This document shows positions 8,423 through 16,501 of a stretch of 21,420 nt of DNA, one piece after another. Position 1 is the first letter of the stretch. Each line of letters begins with the position of its first letter. The stretch comes from JANMMJ01 sp964543235 (GTDB lineage Bacteria > Pseudomonadota > Alphaproteobacteria > Rhizobiales > Aestuariivirgaceae): the NCBI GenBank assembly GCA_964543235.1, contig CAZIXE010000067.1:1-21420 (forward strand), in the 5' to 3' direction. The translations under genes and the position numbers were made by a program. The notes under the pieces are model-generated. The model was given only the letters and a program-made list of their open reading frames with translations. It was not told the origin of the DNA and did not search any database.

Positions 8423-8455
8423 GGAAGCCGTGGCTCAAATTGAATCGCGCAACGA

Positions 8456-8512
8456 TTAACCAATGCTGACCGCAAAATCCACTTGCACCCACTTGGTTAA
8501 ACTGTTGGTTAC
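8456..8512. promoter_or_regulatory. Cluster of CtrA-like half-sites upstream of divK
   Basis: The divK/DUF3572 divergent region has TTAACCAA on the plus strand (8456-8463), the same octamer on the minus strand (TTGGTTAA, 8493-8500) and a third variant GTAACCAA on the minus strand (8505-8512). The described alphaproteobacterial CtrA half-site is TTAACCAT, so the first two match 7 of 8 and the third 6 of 8. The full TTAA-N7-TTAA form is met only partly (TTAA, 7 nt, GTTA at 8497-8511). CtrA control of divK is known in Caulobacter. Binding here is inference. Confidence 0.45.
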
Positions 8513-8636
8513 GGAATCGGGCGAAAATTGGCCGCTTTCGGGAACAGGGATGCCGGGTGGTAATGAGACCGCAAGAGTCCTCACCAATAAGAACAGGAAA
8601 ACGACGGACGCCAAATCGATGTACGGTGCTACCCAT

Positions 8637-9053
8637 ATGGTGGGAGAAGACAGCGGTCCAGGTGCTGCACCTGCGCAGCCAAAGACCGTGTTGATCGTTG
8701 AAGACAACGAACTCAACATGAAGCTGTTCAACGACATTCTCGAAGCGCAAGGCTACCGGGTCCTGCAGACCCGTGACGGGCTGTCGGCGCTCGATATTGC
8801 CCGGGCACATATGCCCGATCTCATCCTCATGGACATCCAGCTGCCCGAGGTTTCCGGCATCGAAGTCACCAAGTGGCTCAAGGAGGACGAGGCACTGCGG
8901 TCGATACCGGTGATCGCGGTGACCGCCTTTGCCATGAAGGGAGACGAGGAAAAGATCCGCGAGGGCGGTTGCGAGGCCTATATCTCGAAGCCGATTTCCG
9001 TCATGAGCTTTCTGCAGACCATCGACGGTTTCCTCAAGGATCCGGCCAAATGA
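8637..9053 (+). CDS. divK: Cell-cycle response regulator DivK
   Basis: A single-domain receiver (REC-only) response regulator, 138 residues from the chosen start. The sequence VLIVEDNELNMKLFNDILEAQGY and the C-terminal CEAYISKPISV are nearly diagnostic of DivK, which is phosphorylated by the DivJ/PleC-type kinases and controls CtrA activity through DivL-CckA. Visible residues are the acidic pair E22/D23, phosphoacceptor D66, T96 and K118. Typical DivK has about 4 residues before VLIVED; here 17 precede it from ATG 8637. Another ATG lies at 8619, and the frame stays open back to 8463. None has a convincing ribosome site, and a GTG at 8688 would give the short form, so the start is uncertain. 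It overlaps pleD by 4 nt (ATGA). Confidence 0.93.
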   Translation: MVGEDSGPGAAPAQPKTVLIVEDNELNMKLFNDILEAQGYRVLQTRDGLSALDIARAHMPDLILMDIQLPEVSGIEVTKWLKEDEALRSIPVIAVTAFAMKGDEEKIREGGCEAYISKPISVMSFLQTIDGFLKDPAK

Positions 9054-10417
9054 CTGCCCGGGTCCTGGTTGTCGACGATATTCTCGCCAACGTGCGGCTG
9101 CTCGAAGCCAAGCTGACGGCCGAATATTTCGACGTCCTGACCGCCATGAACGGGATCGATGCGGTGGAGGCGGTGCAGCGCGCCCGCCCGGACATCGTGC
9201 TCCTCGACGTCATGATGCCCGGCATGGACGGCATCGAAGTCTGCCGGCGCATCAAGAACAATCCGGCGACGCAGCATATTCCGGTGGTGATGGTTACCGC
9301 CCTTGACCAGCCGGAGGACCGGGTGCGCGGCCTCGAAGCCGGGGCTGACGACTTCCTGACCAAACCGGTGAACGACCTCGCCCTGTTCTGCCGGGTCAAG
9401 AGCCTGGTCCGGCTCAAGATGCTGACGGACGAGCTGCGGGCCCGGACCGGGGCTTCGGAAGCGCTGCAGGCCGCCGGACTCAGTGCCCAGGAACTGGCCA
9501 GGCTGCGCGGCCGCGTGCTCATCATCGACAACCGGCCGGCGGTGGCCGAGCGGTTGCGCACGGCGCTGGCCCAGCGCCATGATGTCGAGCACGTCGAGGA
9601 TCCGCGCGAAGCCCTGTCCTACGCGGCCGGCCGGCCGTTCGATCTCATCATCGTCAGCCTCGACATCGAGAACGTCGATGGCCTGCGCCTGTGTTCACAG
9701 CTGAAATCGATGGAGGCAACCCGGCAGGTGCCGATCCTCATCATCGTCGATCCCGACGATCACTCGAAGCTGCTCAGGGCGCTCGACATGGGCGTCAACG
9801 ATTACCTGATCCGCCCCATCGACAAGCAGGAACTGCTGGCCCGCGTCAACACCCAGGTGCGTCGATGCCGCTATGCCGCACAACTGCGTTCCAGCGTGCA
9901 GGCCTCGATCGAGATGGCAGTGACCGACCCGCTGACTGGCCTCTATAACCGGCGCTTCATGGAAGGCCAGATGGGGCCACTGGTCGAGAATGCCGTGAAC
10001 CGCAGCAAGCACATTTCGGTGCTGGCGCTCGATGTCGATTTCTTCAAGGCGGTCAACGACAACCATGGCCACGATGTCGGCGACCGGGTGCTCCAGGAAG
10101 TCGCTGCGCGGCTGCGCAACAATGTCCGCAACGTGGATCTGGTCTGCCGGGTCGGTGGCGAGGAGTTTCTCATCATCCTCCCCGATACCGATGGCAAGGT
10201 CGCCATGCAGGTGGCCGAGCGCATTCGCAAGGCGATCGCCTCGAAACCGTTCAATGCCGGGTCGCGCAGCGGCCCGCTGACCATCACCCTGTCGATCGGT
10301 ATTGCCAGCATCGAATCGACCAGCGACACCATGAACGACATCCTCAAACGAGCCGATCAGGCACTCTATCGGGCCAAGCGCGAGGGCCGCAACCGGGTTA
10401 TCGCCGAGGCCGCCTGA
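9050..10417 (+). CDS. pleD: Diguanylate cyclase response regulator PleD
   Basis: A 455-residue REC-REC-GGDEF protein, almost the same length as Caulobacter PleD (454). It makes cyclic di-GMP and governs the motile-to-sessile cell transition. REC1 holds the acidic pair D9/D10, phosphoacceptor D53 and K105. REC2 (about 153-275) looks phosphorylation-incompetent: S203 aligns with the phosphoacceptor and N161 replaces an acidic residue, in keeping with its known role as a dimer adaptor. The cyclase domain carries DVDFFK (metal-binding D330), the active-site GGEEF (369-373) and the RNVD product-inhibition I-site (R360, D363) five residues before it, so both catalysis and feedback inhibition are predicted. 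The start overlaps the divK stop (ATGA), so the two are one operon. Confidence 0.96.
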   Translation: MTARVLVVDDILANVRLLEAKLTAEYFDVLTAMNGIDAVEAVQRARPDIVLLDVMMPGMDGIEVCRRIKNNPATQHIPVVMVTALDQPEDRVRGLEAGADDFLTKPVNDLALFCRVKSLVRLKMLTDELRARTGASEALQAAGLSAQELARLRGRVLIIDNRPAVAERLRTALAQRHDVEHVEDPREALSYAAGRPFDLIIVSLDIENVDGLRLCSQLKSMEATRQVPILIIVDPDDHSKLLRALDMGVNDYLIRPIDKQELLARVNTQVRRCRYAAQLRSSVQASIEMAVTDPLTGLYNRRFMEGQMGPLVENAVNRSKHISVLALDVDFFKAVNDNHGHDVGDRVLQEVAARLRNNVRNVDLVCRVGGEEFLIILPDTDGKVAMQVAERIRKAIASKPFNAGSRSGPLTITLSIGIASIESTSDTMNDILKRADQALYRAKREGRNRVIAEAA

Positions 10418-10578
10418 GGCCGCCCGGACGTCAGCCGCCGCCGGCTCGCGGACTCGCCGGAAAACCTCGCAAAAATCGTGATTTTTCAACGAAATTCGCA
10501 TGATCCGGCGTTGCTTCGGAGGCGCGCCGCGCCTAAAGTCCTGCCAAACGCGAATCGCTGTGCGGATACCGTTCATCA
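10418..10578. other. pleD-gyrA intergenic region with two small inverted repeats
   Basis: Between pleD and gyrA there are two small symmetric elements. CCGGC/GCCGG arms (10441-10445 and 10456-10460) enclose a 10-nt loop, and AAAAAT/ATTTTT arms (10471-10476 and 10481-10486) enclose CGTG. Neither has the GC stem followed by a U-tract that a standard terminator needs. No rpmG gene is present, although rpmG often follows pleD in related genomes. The gyrA promoter must lie here if gyrA is not read through from pleD, but I see no strong -35/-10 pair. Confidence 0.4.
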
Positions 10579-13284
10579 GTGGCTGAAAACGACGACGAGA
10601 AGAAACCGCCGGAAGGGGGGCATCCGGGGGACATAGCCCCCGTTTCGATCGAGGAGGAGATGAAGCGCTCCTACCTCGACTACGCGATGAGCGTCATCGT
10701 CTCGCGCGCCCTGCCGGATGTGCGCGACGGCCTCAAACCGGTGCACCGGCGCATCCTCTACTCGATGCACGAGAACGGCTACGAGTGGAACAAGCCCTAT
10801 CGCAAGTCCGCCCGCGTCGTCGGAGATGTCATCGGCAAATACCATCCGCATGGCGACCAGGCGATCTATGACGCCCTGGTGCGCATGGCCCAGGACTTCT
10901 CGCTGCGCCTGCCGCTGCTCGACGGCCAGGGCAATTTCGGTTCGATCGACGGCGATCCGCCGGCGGCGATGCGCTACACCGAAGTGCGCATGGGCAAGCC
11001 CGCCCAGGCGCTGCTCGAAGACATCGACAAGAATACCGTCGACTTCCAGCCCAACTATGACAATTCCGAGCGCGAACCGACAGTGCTCCCCGCCCGCTTC
11101 CCGAACCTGCTGGTCAACGGGTCCGGCGGGATTGCCGTGGGCATGGCCACCAACATGGCGCCCCACAATCTGGGCGAGGTGATCGACGCCTGCATACGGG
11201 TAATCGAAAAGCCGGACATATCGGTCGACGAACTGAGCGAGATCATGCCGGGCCCGGACTTCCCGACCGGCGGCATCATCCTTGGCCGCGCCGGCATCAA
11301 GTCGGCCTATCACACCGGGCGCGGCTCCATCGTCATGCGCGCCAGGGTGCACACCGAGGAACTGCGCCGCGAGCGCGAGGCGATCATCGTCACTGAGATT
11401 CCCTTCCAGGTGAACAAGACGACGCTGATCGAGAAAATGGCGGATCTGGTCAAGGAAAAGCGGATCGAGGGCATTTCCGACATCCGCGACGAGAGCGACC
11501 GCCATGGTATGCGCATCGTCATCGAACTGCGCCGCGAGGCCATCGCCGAAATCGTGCTGAACCAGCTGTGGCGCTTCACCATGCTGCAGCAGACCTTCGG
11601 CGTGAACAATGTCGCGCTGATCGGCGGGCGGCCGGAACTGCTGAATCTCAAGGACCTCATCCAGGCTTTCATCGCCTTTCGCGAAGAAGTGGTCACGCGG
11701 CGCACCAAGCATCTCCTGGGGCAGGCCCGCAACCGTGCCCATATCCTGGTGGGCCTCGCCATCGCGGTTGCCAATATCGACGAGGTGATCGCGCTCATCC
11801 GCCGCGCCAAGGATGGCGGCGAGGCGCGCGAGGCGCTGATGGCCAGGATCTGGCCGGCCCGCGACATGGCGCCGCTCATTGCGCTCATCGCCGATCCGCG
11901 CCACCGGCTTGGCGATGACGGCAGCTACCGCCTTTCGGAAGAACAGGCCCGCGCCATTCTCGATCTCCGCCTGCAGCGATTGACCGCGCTCGGGCGCGAG
12001 GAAATCGCCGAGGAACTCGAGAAGCTTGCCAGGGAAATCGCCGACTATCTCGACATCCTGCGTTCTAGGGCCCGGGTCCAGACGATCATTCGTGAGGAAC
12101 TTGCGGCGATAAAGGCAGAATTCAGCACGCCGCGCCGCACCGAGATTGTCGAGAATGAGGGGGAGGTCGATGACGAAGACCTGATCCAGCGGGAAGACAT
12201 GGTCGTCACGGTCAGCCATGCCGGCTATGTCAAGCGCGTGCCACTCACGGCCTACCGCGCCCAGCGGCGCGGTGGCAAGGGCAGGGCCGGGATGCAGACC
12301 CGCGAGGAAGACTTCGTGGTCAAGCTCTTCGTCGCCAACACCCACGCGCCGGTGCTGTTCTTTTCCTCCACCGGCATGGTCTACCGCATGAAGGTCTGGC
12401 GGCTGCCGGTCGGCACGCCACAGGCACGCGGCAAGGCCCTGGTCAATCTGCTGCCACTGGCCGAGGGCGAGCGCATCACCACCATCATGCCGATGCCGGA
12501 GGACGAGAAGGACTGGGATTCGCTGCAGATCATGTTCGCCACGCGCGCCGGCAATGTCCGCCGCAACCAGCTTTCCGATTTCGAGAACATCCAGCGTACC
12601 GGCAAGATCGCCATGAAGCTCGAGGACGGCGACCAGCTCGCCGGTGTTGATATCTGCACCGAGGCGGACGATGTGCTGCTGACCACCGCCGAGGGCCAGT
12701 GCATCCGCTTCGCCGTGCCGGAGGTCCGCGTCTTCAAGGGCCGGGACTCGACGGGGGTGCGCGGCATCAGGCTGGAGCCGGGCGACCAGGTGATCTCCAT
12801 GGCGATCCTCCGCCATGTGGAAGCCACAAGCGAAGAACGTGCCGCCTATCTCAAGATGGTACGGGCAGTCGCCGGCGAAGAGCCCGAAGCTCTCGACGAG
12901 GAAGCTGCCGCCGATACCATGCTGGCACAGGAGCGCTACGCCGAACTCGGCGCTGCCGAGCAGCACATCCTGACCGTCTCGGCCAATGGCTATGGCAAGC
13001 GCACGTCCTCCTACGAATACCGTGTCACCGGCCGCGGCGGCAAAGGCATCGTCGCCATGGTTGTCAACAAGCGCAATGGCCCGCTGGTCGCCTCCTTCCC
13101 GGTCGAGGAAAGCGACCAGATCATGCTGGTGACCGATGGCGGGCAACTGATCCGCTGCCCGGTCCACGATATCCGCAAGGCCGGCCGCTCGACGCAGGGC
13201 GTCATCATTCTCGATACGGCCGAAGGCGAGCATGTCGTCTCGGCCGAGCGGCTCGGCGAAATCGGCGAGGGCGAGGACGACTAG
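10579..13284 (+). CDS. gyrA: DNA gyrase subunit A
   Basis: A 901-residue type IIA topoisomerase A subunit that introduces negative supercoils together with GyrB. The breakage-reunion domain contains the catalytic tyrosine Y133 in AAMRYTE. The C-terminal domain has the GyrA box QRRGGKG that separates gyrase from topoisomerase IV, and the protein ends in an acidic tail. The start is GTG at 10579, about 22 residues before the conserved VSIEEEMKRSYLDYAMSVIVSRAL; no strong ribosome site precedes it. In the quinolone-resistance region the sequence is HPHGDQAIYD: Q94 occupies the place of E. coli Ser83, while D98 (E. coli Asp87) is kept. It converges on the GFA-like gene with a 47-nt gap that lacks a clear terminator. 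Confidence 0.97.
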   Translation: MAENDDEKKPPEGGHPGDIAPVSIEEEMKRSYLDYAMSVIVSRALPDVRDGLKPVHRRILYSMHENGYEWNKPYRKSARVVGDVIGKYHPHGDQAIYDALVRMAQDFSLRLPLLDGQGNFGSIDGDPPAAMRYTEVRMGKPAQALLEDIDKNTVDFQPNYDNSEREPTVLPARFPNLLVNGSGGIAVGMATNMAPHNLGEVIDACIRVIEKPDISVDELSEIMPGPDFPTGGIILGRAGIKSAYHTGRGSIVMRARVHTEELRREREAIIVTEIPFQVNKTTLIEKMADLVKEKRIEGISDIRDESDRHGMRIVIELRREAIAEIVLNQLWRFTMLQQTFGVNNVALIGGRPELLNLKDLIQAFIAFREEVVTRRTKHLLGQARNRAHILVGLAIAVANIDEVIALIRRAKDGGEAREALMARIWPARDMAPLIALIADPRHRLGDDGSYRLSEEQARAILDLRLQRLTALGREEIAEELEKLAREIADYLDILRSRARVQTIIREELAAIKAEFSTPRRTEIVENEGEVDDEDLIQREDMVVTVSHAGYVKRVPLTAYRAQRRGGKGRAGMQTREEDFVVKLFVANTHAPVLFFSSTGMVYRMKVWRLPVGTPQARGKALVNLLPLAEGERITTIMPMPEDEKDWDSLQIMFATRAGNVRRNQLSDFENIQRTGKIAMKLEDGDQLAGVDICTEADDVLLTTAEGQCIRFAVPEVRVFKGRDSTGVRGIRLEPGDQVISMAILRHVEATSEERAAYLKMVRAVAGEEPEALDEEAAADTMLAQERYAELGAAEQHILTVSANGYGKRTSSYEYRVTGRGGKGIVAMVVNKRNGPLVASFPVEESDQIMLVTDGGQLIRCPVHDIRKAGRSTQGVIILDTAEGEHVVSAERLGEIGEGEDD

Positions 13285-13331
13285 GGCGCCCTTTTGTCCC
13301 GCATGCGGTCACCGCCAGCAAGTCCGAGACT

Positions 13332-13790
13332 CTAGGAAGCGCCGCCGGGCGGGATGTACAGCGGGTCGTCTTCCGTCTTCCATTGCGGAAGCCCATCGCC
13401 AATAAGGAACCAGGGAACCTTGCTCTCGATACCGGAGTGGTTGCCGGCGTACTTCTCCGGGGGAAAGAGCTCGGGATGGTCGAGCGTACCGAGCATGATG
13501 CTGACATGGTTCTGAATTGCCCTGTCGGCATTCCACATCGTCAGCGGCGAGCCGCAATTCGAGCAGAAGCTGCGCTGCTTGTGACGGGAGGAGGCAAAGA
13601 AGGTGGGCTCGCCGCTGGTGAACCGGAAGCCCTGGCGAGCGAAGATGGCGAAGGTTCCGAACAGGTTCCCCAGGCTCTTCTGGCACATCCGGCAGTGACA
13701 ATAGCCGACCTCCCTGGGTTCGCCAGTGACCTCGTAGCGGACTGCGCCGCACATGCAGCCGCCCGTGTGTAACTGCTCCTGCCCGGTCAT
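13332..13790 (-). CDS. GFA family zinc protein (glutathione-dependent formaldehyde-activating enzyme / CENP-V fold)
   Basis: A 152-residue protein of the GFA (Mss4-like, CENP-V) family. Three cysteine clusters are visible: GGCMCGAVRY (C12, C14), CHCRMC (C31, C33, C36) and FCSNCGSPL (C76, C79). These are the ligands for the structural and catalytic zinc ions of the family. The founding member speeds formation of S-hydroxymethylglutathione, but most homologues are uncharacterised, so the name should not be taken as proof of activity. The frame is open 63 nt further upstream; ATG 13788-13790 is chosen because homologous sequence begins shortly after it and a purine-rich stretch (GGGAGAAG) precedes it. 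It is a single gene transcribed toward gyrA. Confidence 0.9.
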   Translation of the reverse strand: MTGQEQLHTGGCMCGAVRYEVTGEPREVGYCHCRMCQKSLGNLFGTFAIFARQGFRFTSGEPTFFASSRHKQRSFCSNCGSPLTMWNADRAIQNHVSIMLGTLDHPELFPPEKYAGNHSGIESKVPWFLIGDGLPQWKTEDDPLYIPPGGAS

Positions 13791-13942
13791 CGACGGTCTT
13801 CTCCCTTGGGCTCTGCCGGTTCCTGGCCATTGCGGAAACCGGCTGATTTCCACTGATCATAGTGGCTGCCACCGGGATTCACCCCGGGAAATCATCCTGA
13901 TGCCGGAGACATGCGTGCGGCCCGGCCCCCGCGATTGGGCGG

Positions 13943-13965
13943 CAAGCGCACATCAGGTGCGCTTG
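13943..13965 (-). terminator. Stem-loop downstream of the Ldh2-family gene (terminator-like, no U-tract)
   Basis: A perfect 9-bp inverted repeat, CAAGCGCAC and GTGCGCTTG, with a 5-nt loop lies about 30 nt beyond the stop codon of the dehydrogenase gene at 13995. It is the strongest hairpin in this 204-nt intergenic region. No run of T follows on either strand, so it may act as a 3'-end protector or a Rho-assisted terminator rather than as an intrinsic terminator. Confidence 0.45.
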
Positions 13966-13994
13966 GTTCAACGTAGCGTTCATGGGCCCACGGC

Positions 13995-15020
13995 CTAGAA
14001 CGGGAAGGCCACGCCCGCCTTGGCGGCGGCGGCGCGGAGTTCGCCATAGAGCCCGTCAGGCAGCGGAATGCCCAAGCCAGCCCGCTCATCGCGGGCCCGC
14101 CATTGCGGGCCCCCCGCCGGCATGGCGCGGGGCTCTCCGGCAAAGCCTTTCAGATAGCGCTGCATCTGCCCGGCGAACAGCGCTTCGCCGATGAAGGTTG
14201 CGGGATCGATCGCCATGACGAAATGCCCGACCACGGTGTCGCCCATGGTGGTGCCGTCCTGGTCGGTGGAGAGCCGCATGCCGGTCAGCGCGCTGGCCAG
14301 CACTTCCGCCATGCCGGCCAGTGCGGCGCCCTTGTAGCCGAAGTTTTCGCCGCCGAGCGGCCCCAGCATCGCCGCCCGGTGCGGATCGGTGGTGTAGACG
14401 CCGGCGGCATCGAGCGCCGCCCCCGGCGGCAGCGCCAGGTTCTCGCTCCGGTGGCGCATCACCCGGTTCCAGGGGATCGAGCTGGTCGCCATGTCGAGCA
14501 GGAAGGGATCGCCATCGCCGGCGGGAGCGGCAAAGGCGATCGGGTTGGTGCCGTGGATCGGCCTGGTGCCCTCGAAGGGCACGACGAAGGCGCCGGAGTT
14601 GCAGCTCGCCAGGCCGATGAAGCCGGCCCGGGCCGCGGCCAGCGCATAGGCGCCGGCTGCTCCGAAATGGCTGGAATTGACCACCACGCCCATGGCGATG
14701 CCGGTGGCGCGGGCGATGGCGCAGGCCTCGTCCATGGCGCGATAGGTCGGCAAGTGCCCGAAGCCGCCGCCGGCATCTACTCTGACCGCCGATCGCCGTG
14801 GATAACTGATTGAAATAGCGGGGTTCTTCTCAACGAGCCCGGTTTCCAGGCTGTCGGCGTAGAAGGGCAGCAGCCGGATGCCATGGCTGTCGATGCCATG
14901 CAGCGAGGCATGCAGCATGGCATGGGTCGTCGCCTCGGCGCTGTCGGCGTCGGCGCCCATCGCCTTAAGGACGCCCATGGAAAATTCGGCAAGGCTCTGG
15001 AAGTCGGCGCGGCGGTCCAT
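13995..15020 (-). CDS. Ldh family (malate/L-lactate/ureidoglycolate-type) NAD(P)-dependent oxidoreductase
   Basis: A 341-residue member of the Ldh2/MDH2 family, which has its own fold unrelated to classical lactate dehydrogenase. Visible family motifs are HGIDSHGIR (41-49), NSSHFGAAGAY (H118), GTNPIAFAAP and FGYKGAALA. After DMATS comes SIPWNR instead of the more common VVARGK, a variant also found in other branches of the family. Members reduce or oxidise 2-oxo acids, sulfolactate, ureidoglycolate or cyclic imino acids; no neighbouring catabolic gene tells which. It is a single gene that diverges from prmB across 53 nt. Confidence 0.9.
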   Translation of the reverse strand: MDRRADFQSLAEFSMGVLKAMGADADSAEATTHAMLHASLHGIDSHGIRLLPFYADSLETGLVEKNPAISISYPRRSAVRVDAGGGFGHLPTYRAMDEACAIARATGIAMGVVVNSSHFGAAGAYALAAARAGFIGLASCNSGAFVVPFEGTRPIHGTNPIAFAAPAGDGDPFLLDMATSSIPWNRVMRHRSENLALPPGAALDAAGVYTTDPHRAAMLGPLGGENFGYKGAALAGMAEVLASALTGMRLSTDQDGTTMGDTVVGHFVMAIDPATFIGEALFAGQMQRYLKGFAGEPRAMPAGGPQWRARDERAGLGIPLPDGLYGELRAAAAKAGVAFPF

Positions 15021-15073
15021 TAACAGTGGCTCTCGGGATGCGGCGTGCTGCGTAAGGGTGGGTTAGTTCGACA

Positions 15074-15979
15074 ATGGCCAACAAGAGTTCAGTCGCCAAC
15101 GAGTTCGTGACGGTTCGCGACCTGCTGCGCTATGCGACAGGCCGCTTCAATGCCTCAGGCATCGCCTTCGGACAAGGCGTTTCCAACGCGGTCGAGGAGG
15201 CCGCGTTCCTGATCCTGGAATCGCTGCATCTGCCGGTCGATGACATCAATCCGTGGCTCGATGCCAGGCTCACCGGCGAGGAACGCGACGATCTCGTCAA
15301 GCTCTTCGAGGACCGCATCTTCACGCGCAAGCCCGCCGCCTATCTCCTCAACAAGACCTATATCCAGGGCGTGCCGTTCTTCGTCGACGAGCGCGTCATC
15401 ATCCCGCGCTCGTTTATCGGCGAGCTGCTGTTCTCGGAGGCCTTCGACGCGTTGATCGACGATGCCGCCGCGGTGGGCCACGTGCTCGACATGTGCACCG
15501 GCTCCGGCTGCCTCGCCATCCTGGCGGCCAGGCTGTTTCCCAATGCCCATGTCGATGCCGTCGATCTCTCCGAGGAGGCGCTGGAAGTGGCGAGGCGCAA
15601 TGTCGAGGAACACGGCCTCGAGCCCCGCATCAGCCTGCACCATGGCGATCTGTTCGAGCCGTTGAGGCCCCGCCGCTACGATCTCATCATCGCCAACCCG
15701 CCCTATGTCGATGCCGCAGCCATGGCGCATCTGCCGGCCGAATTCCGCCATGAGCCGGCCATAGCCCTGGCAGGCGGCAAGGACGGGCTCGACGTGGTGC
15801 GCCGCATCCTGGCGGCGGCGCCCAAATTCCTGGCGCCGGAGGGCGGGCTGCTGTGCGAGATCGGGCGCGGCCGCGCCATCCTCGAGCATGACTTCTCCGA
15901 TCTCGACTTCATGTGGCTCGACACCGAGGAGTCGCGCGGCGAGGTGTTCTGGATCACCCATGCCGGGCTCACGAAATAG
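15074..15979 (+). CDS. prmB: Ribosomal protein L3 N5-glutamine methyltransferase PrmB
   Basis: A 301-residue S-adenosylmethionine-dependent methyltransferase that modifies a glutamine of ribosomal protein L3 and so assists 50S assembly. The SAM-binding segment is VLDMCTGSGCLAI (137-149) and the glutamine-binding NPPY motif is at 208-211. It is assigned to PrmB rather than to the release-factor enzyme PrmC by the N-terminal helical region (VDDINPWLDARLT), the segment RKPAAYLLNKTYIQGVPFFVDERVIIPRSFIGELL (residues 85-119) and the length. The start is ATG 15074 with no clear ribosome site. It stands alone; the 3' side opens into a 520-nt region without a convincing gene. Confidence 0.93.
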   Translation: MANKSSVANEFVTVRDLLRYATGRFNASGIAFGQGVSNAVEEAAFLILESLHLPVDDINPWLDARLTGEERDDLVKLFEDRIFTRKPAAYLLNKTYIQGVPFFVDERVIIPRSFIGELLFSEAFDALIDDAAAVGHVLDMCTGSGCLAILAARLFPNAHVDAVDLSEEALEVARRNVEEHGLEPRISLHHGDLFEPLRPRRYDLIIANPPYVDAAAMAHLPAEFRHEPAIALAGGKDGLDVVRRILAAAPKFLAPEGGLLCEIGRGRAILEHDFSDLDFMWLDTEESRGEVFWITHAGLTK

Positions 15980-16501
15980 GCTCAGCGCCTGAATTTCAAG
16001 GTAGCGAAACGGGGCAGGGGAAACTCGAGGCGCAGCCGCTCGGGGCCGGATCGCGTGACAGCTCGCCGCCGCCATCAAATTCACACATCATCTTTCACTG
16101 AAAACACCATCAAATCCATCATTCCAGCGCGCGCTTCGCTTCGCGTCGCTTGGCCGGAATGATGGCCTCATATGCCTGGCCTGAAGAGAGCAGTGTGGGT
16201 CAGCCAGTGGCGCAAGCCAGGACCCATTCTTCTGTACACGGAGCGCCTCGGTTCTTCATACGCCTTCGGCAGCTTCTTGCCATAGTCGCGGTTGGCCTGG
16301 TGCGCGTCATTTGGCCCCGTTTTGCGCGAGGGCGGTTTCAGATTCATGCGGCCTTGGCATGCCGGAAGCCACGCTCTGCGACGTTTTCAGCGAATACACG
16401 CCCAGGGCGGCCTTCATCCGCGATCCTGACTTCGTCCGCCGTGATCCACTCTCCCAGTCCTGCGGGCCGAGGTTTTGCTCCGGCGCCGATCGATCGGGCA
16501 G
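15980..16501. other. Gene-poor stretch between prmB and the ankyrin-cytochrome gene
   Basis: About 520 nt with no convincing gene. It contains the palindrome at 16116-16165. A plus-strand frame at 16150-16614 runs through that palindrome and antisense into the cytochrome gene and looks like chance. On the minus strand a 59-codon frame at 16168-16347 (MNLKPPSRKTGPNDAHQANRDYGKK at its N-terminus) has AAGG about 6 nt before its ATG. A short minus-strand frame just upstream of it reads EWITADEVRIADEGRPG (within about 16345-16470). These could be decayed gene fragments, but I recognise no family. Confidence 0.5.
16116..16165. repeat. 50-bp interspersed-repeat-like palindrome
   Basis: Perfect 10-bp outer arms, CCATCATTCC (16116-16125) and GGAATGATGG (16156-16165), enclose a GC-rich core. 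That core pairs again, AGCGCGCG with CGCG-T-CGCT, with one bulge. The result is a long two-part hairpin in a gene-poor region 137 nt after prmB. Its form resembles the small palindromic repeats (REP or RPE type) scattered between genes in many alphaproteobacteria. There is only one copy in this window. Confidence 0.55.

Noticed and set aside
10576..13233. Very long minus-strand open frame (885 codons) opposite gyrA
   Set aside because: A known effect of GC-rich codon use: it mirrors gyrA along almost its full length, and the translation is low-complexity without any motif.
13284..13296. GGGCGCCC followed by TTTT at the gyrA end as an intrinsic terminator
   Set aside because: The palindrome leaves only a 2-nt loop and overlaps the stop codon, so a stable hairpin is not possible.
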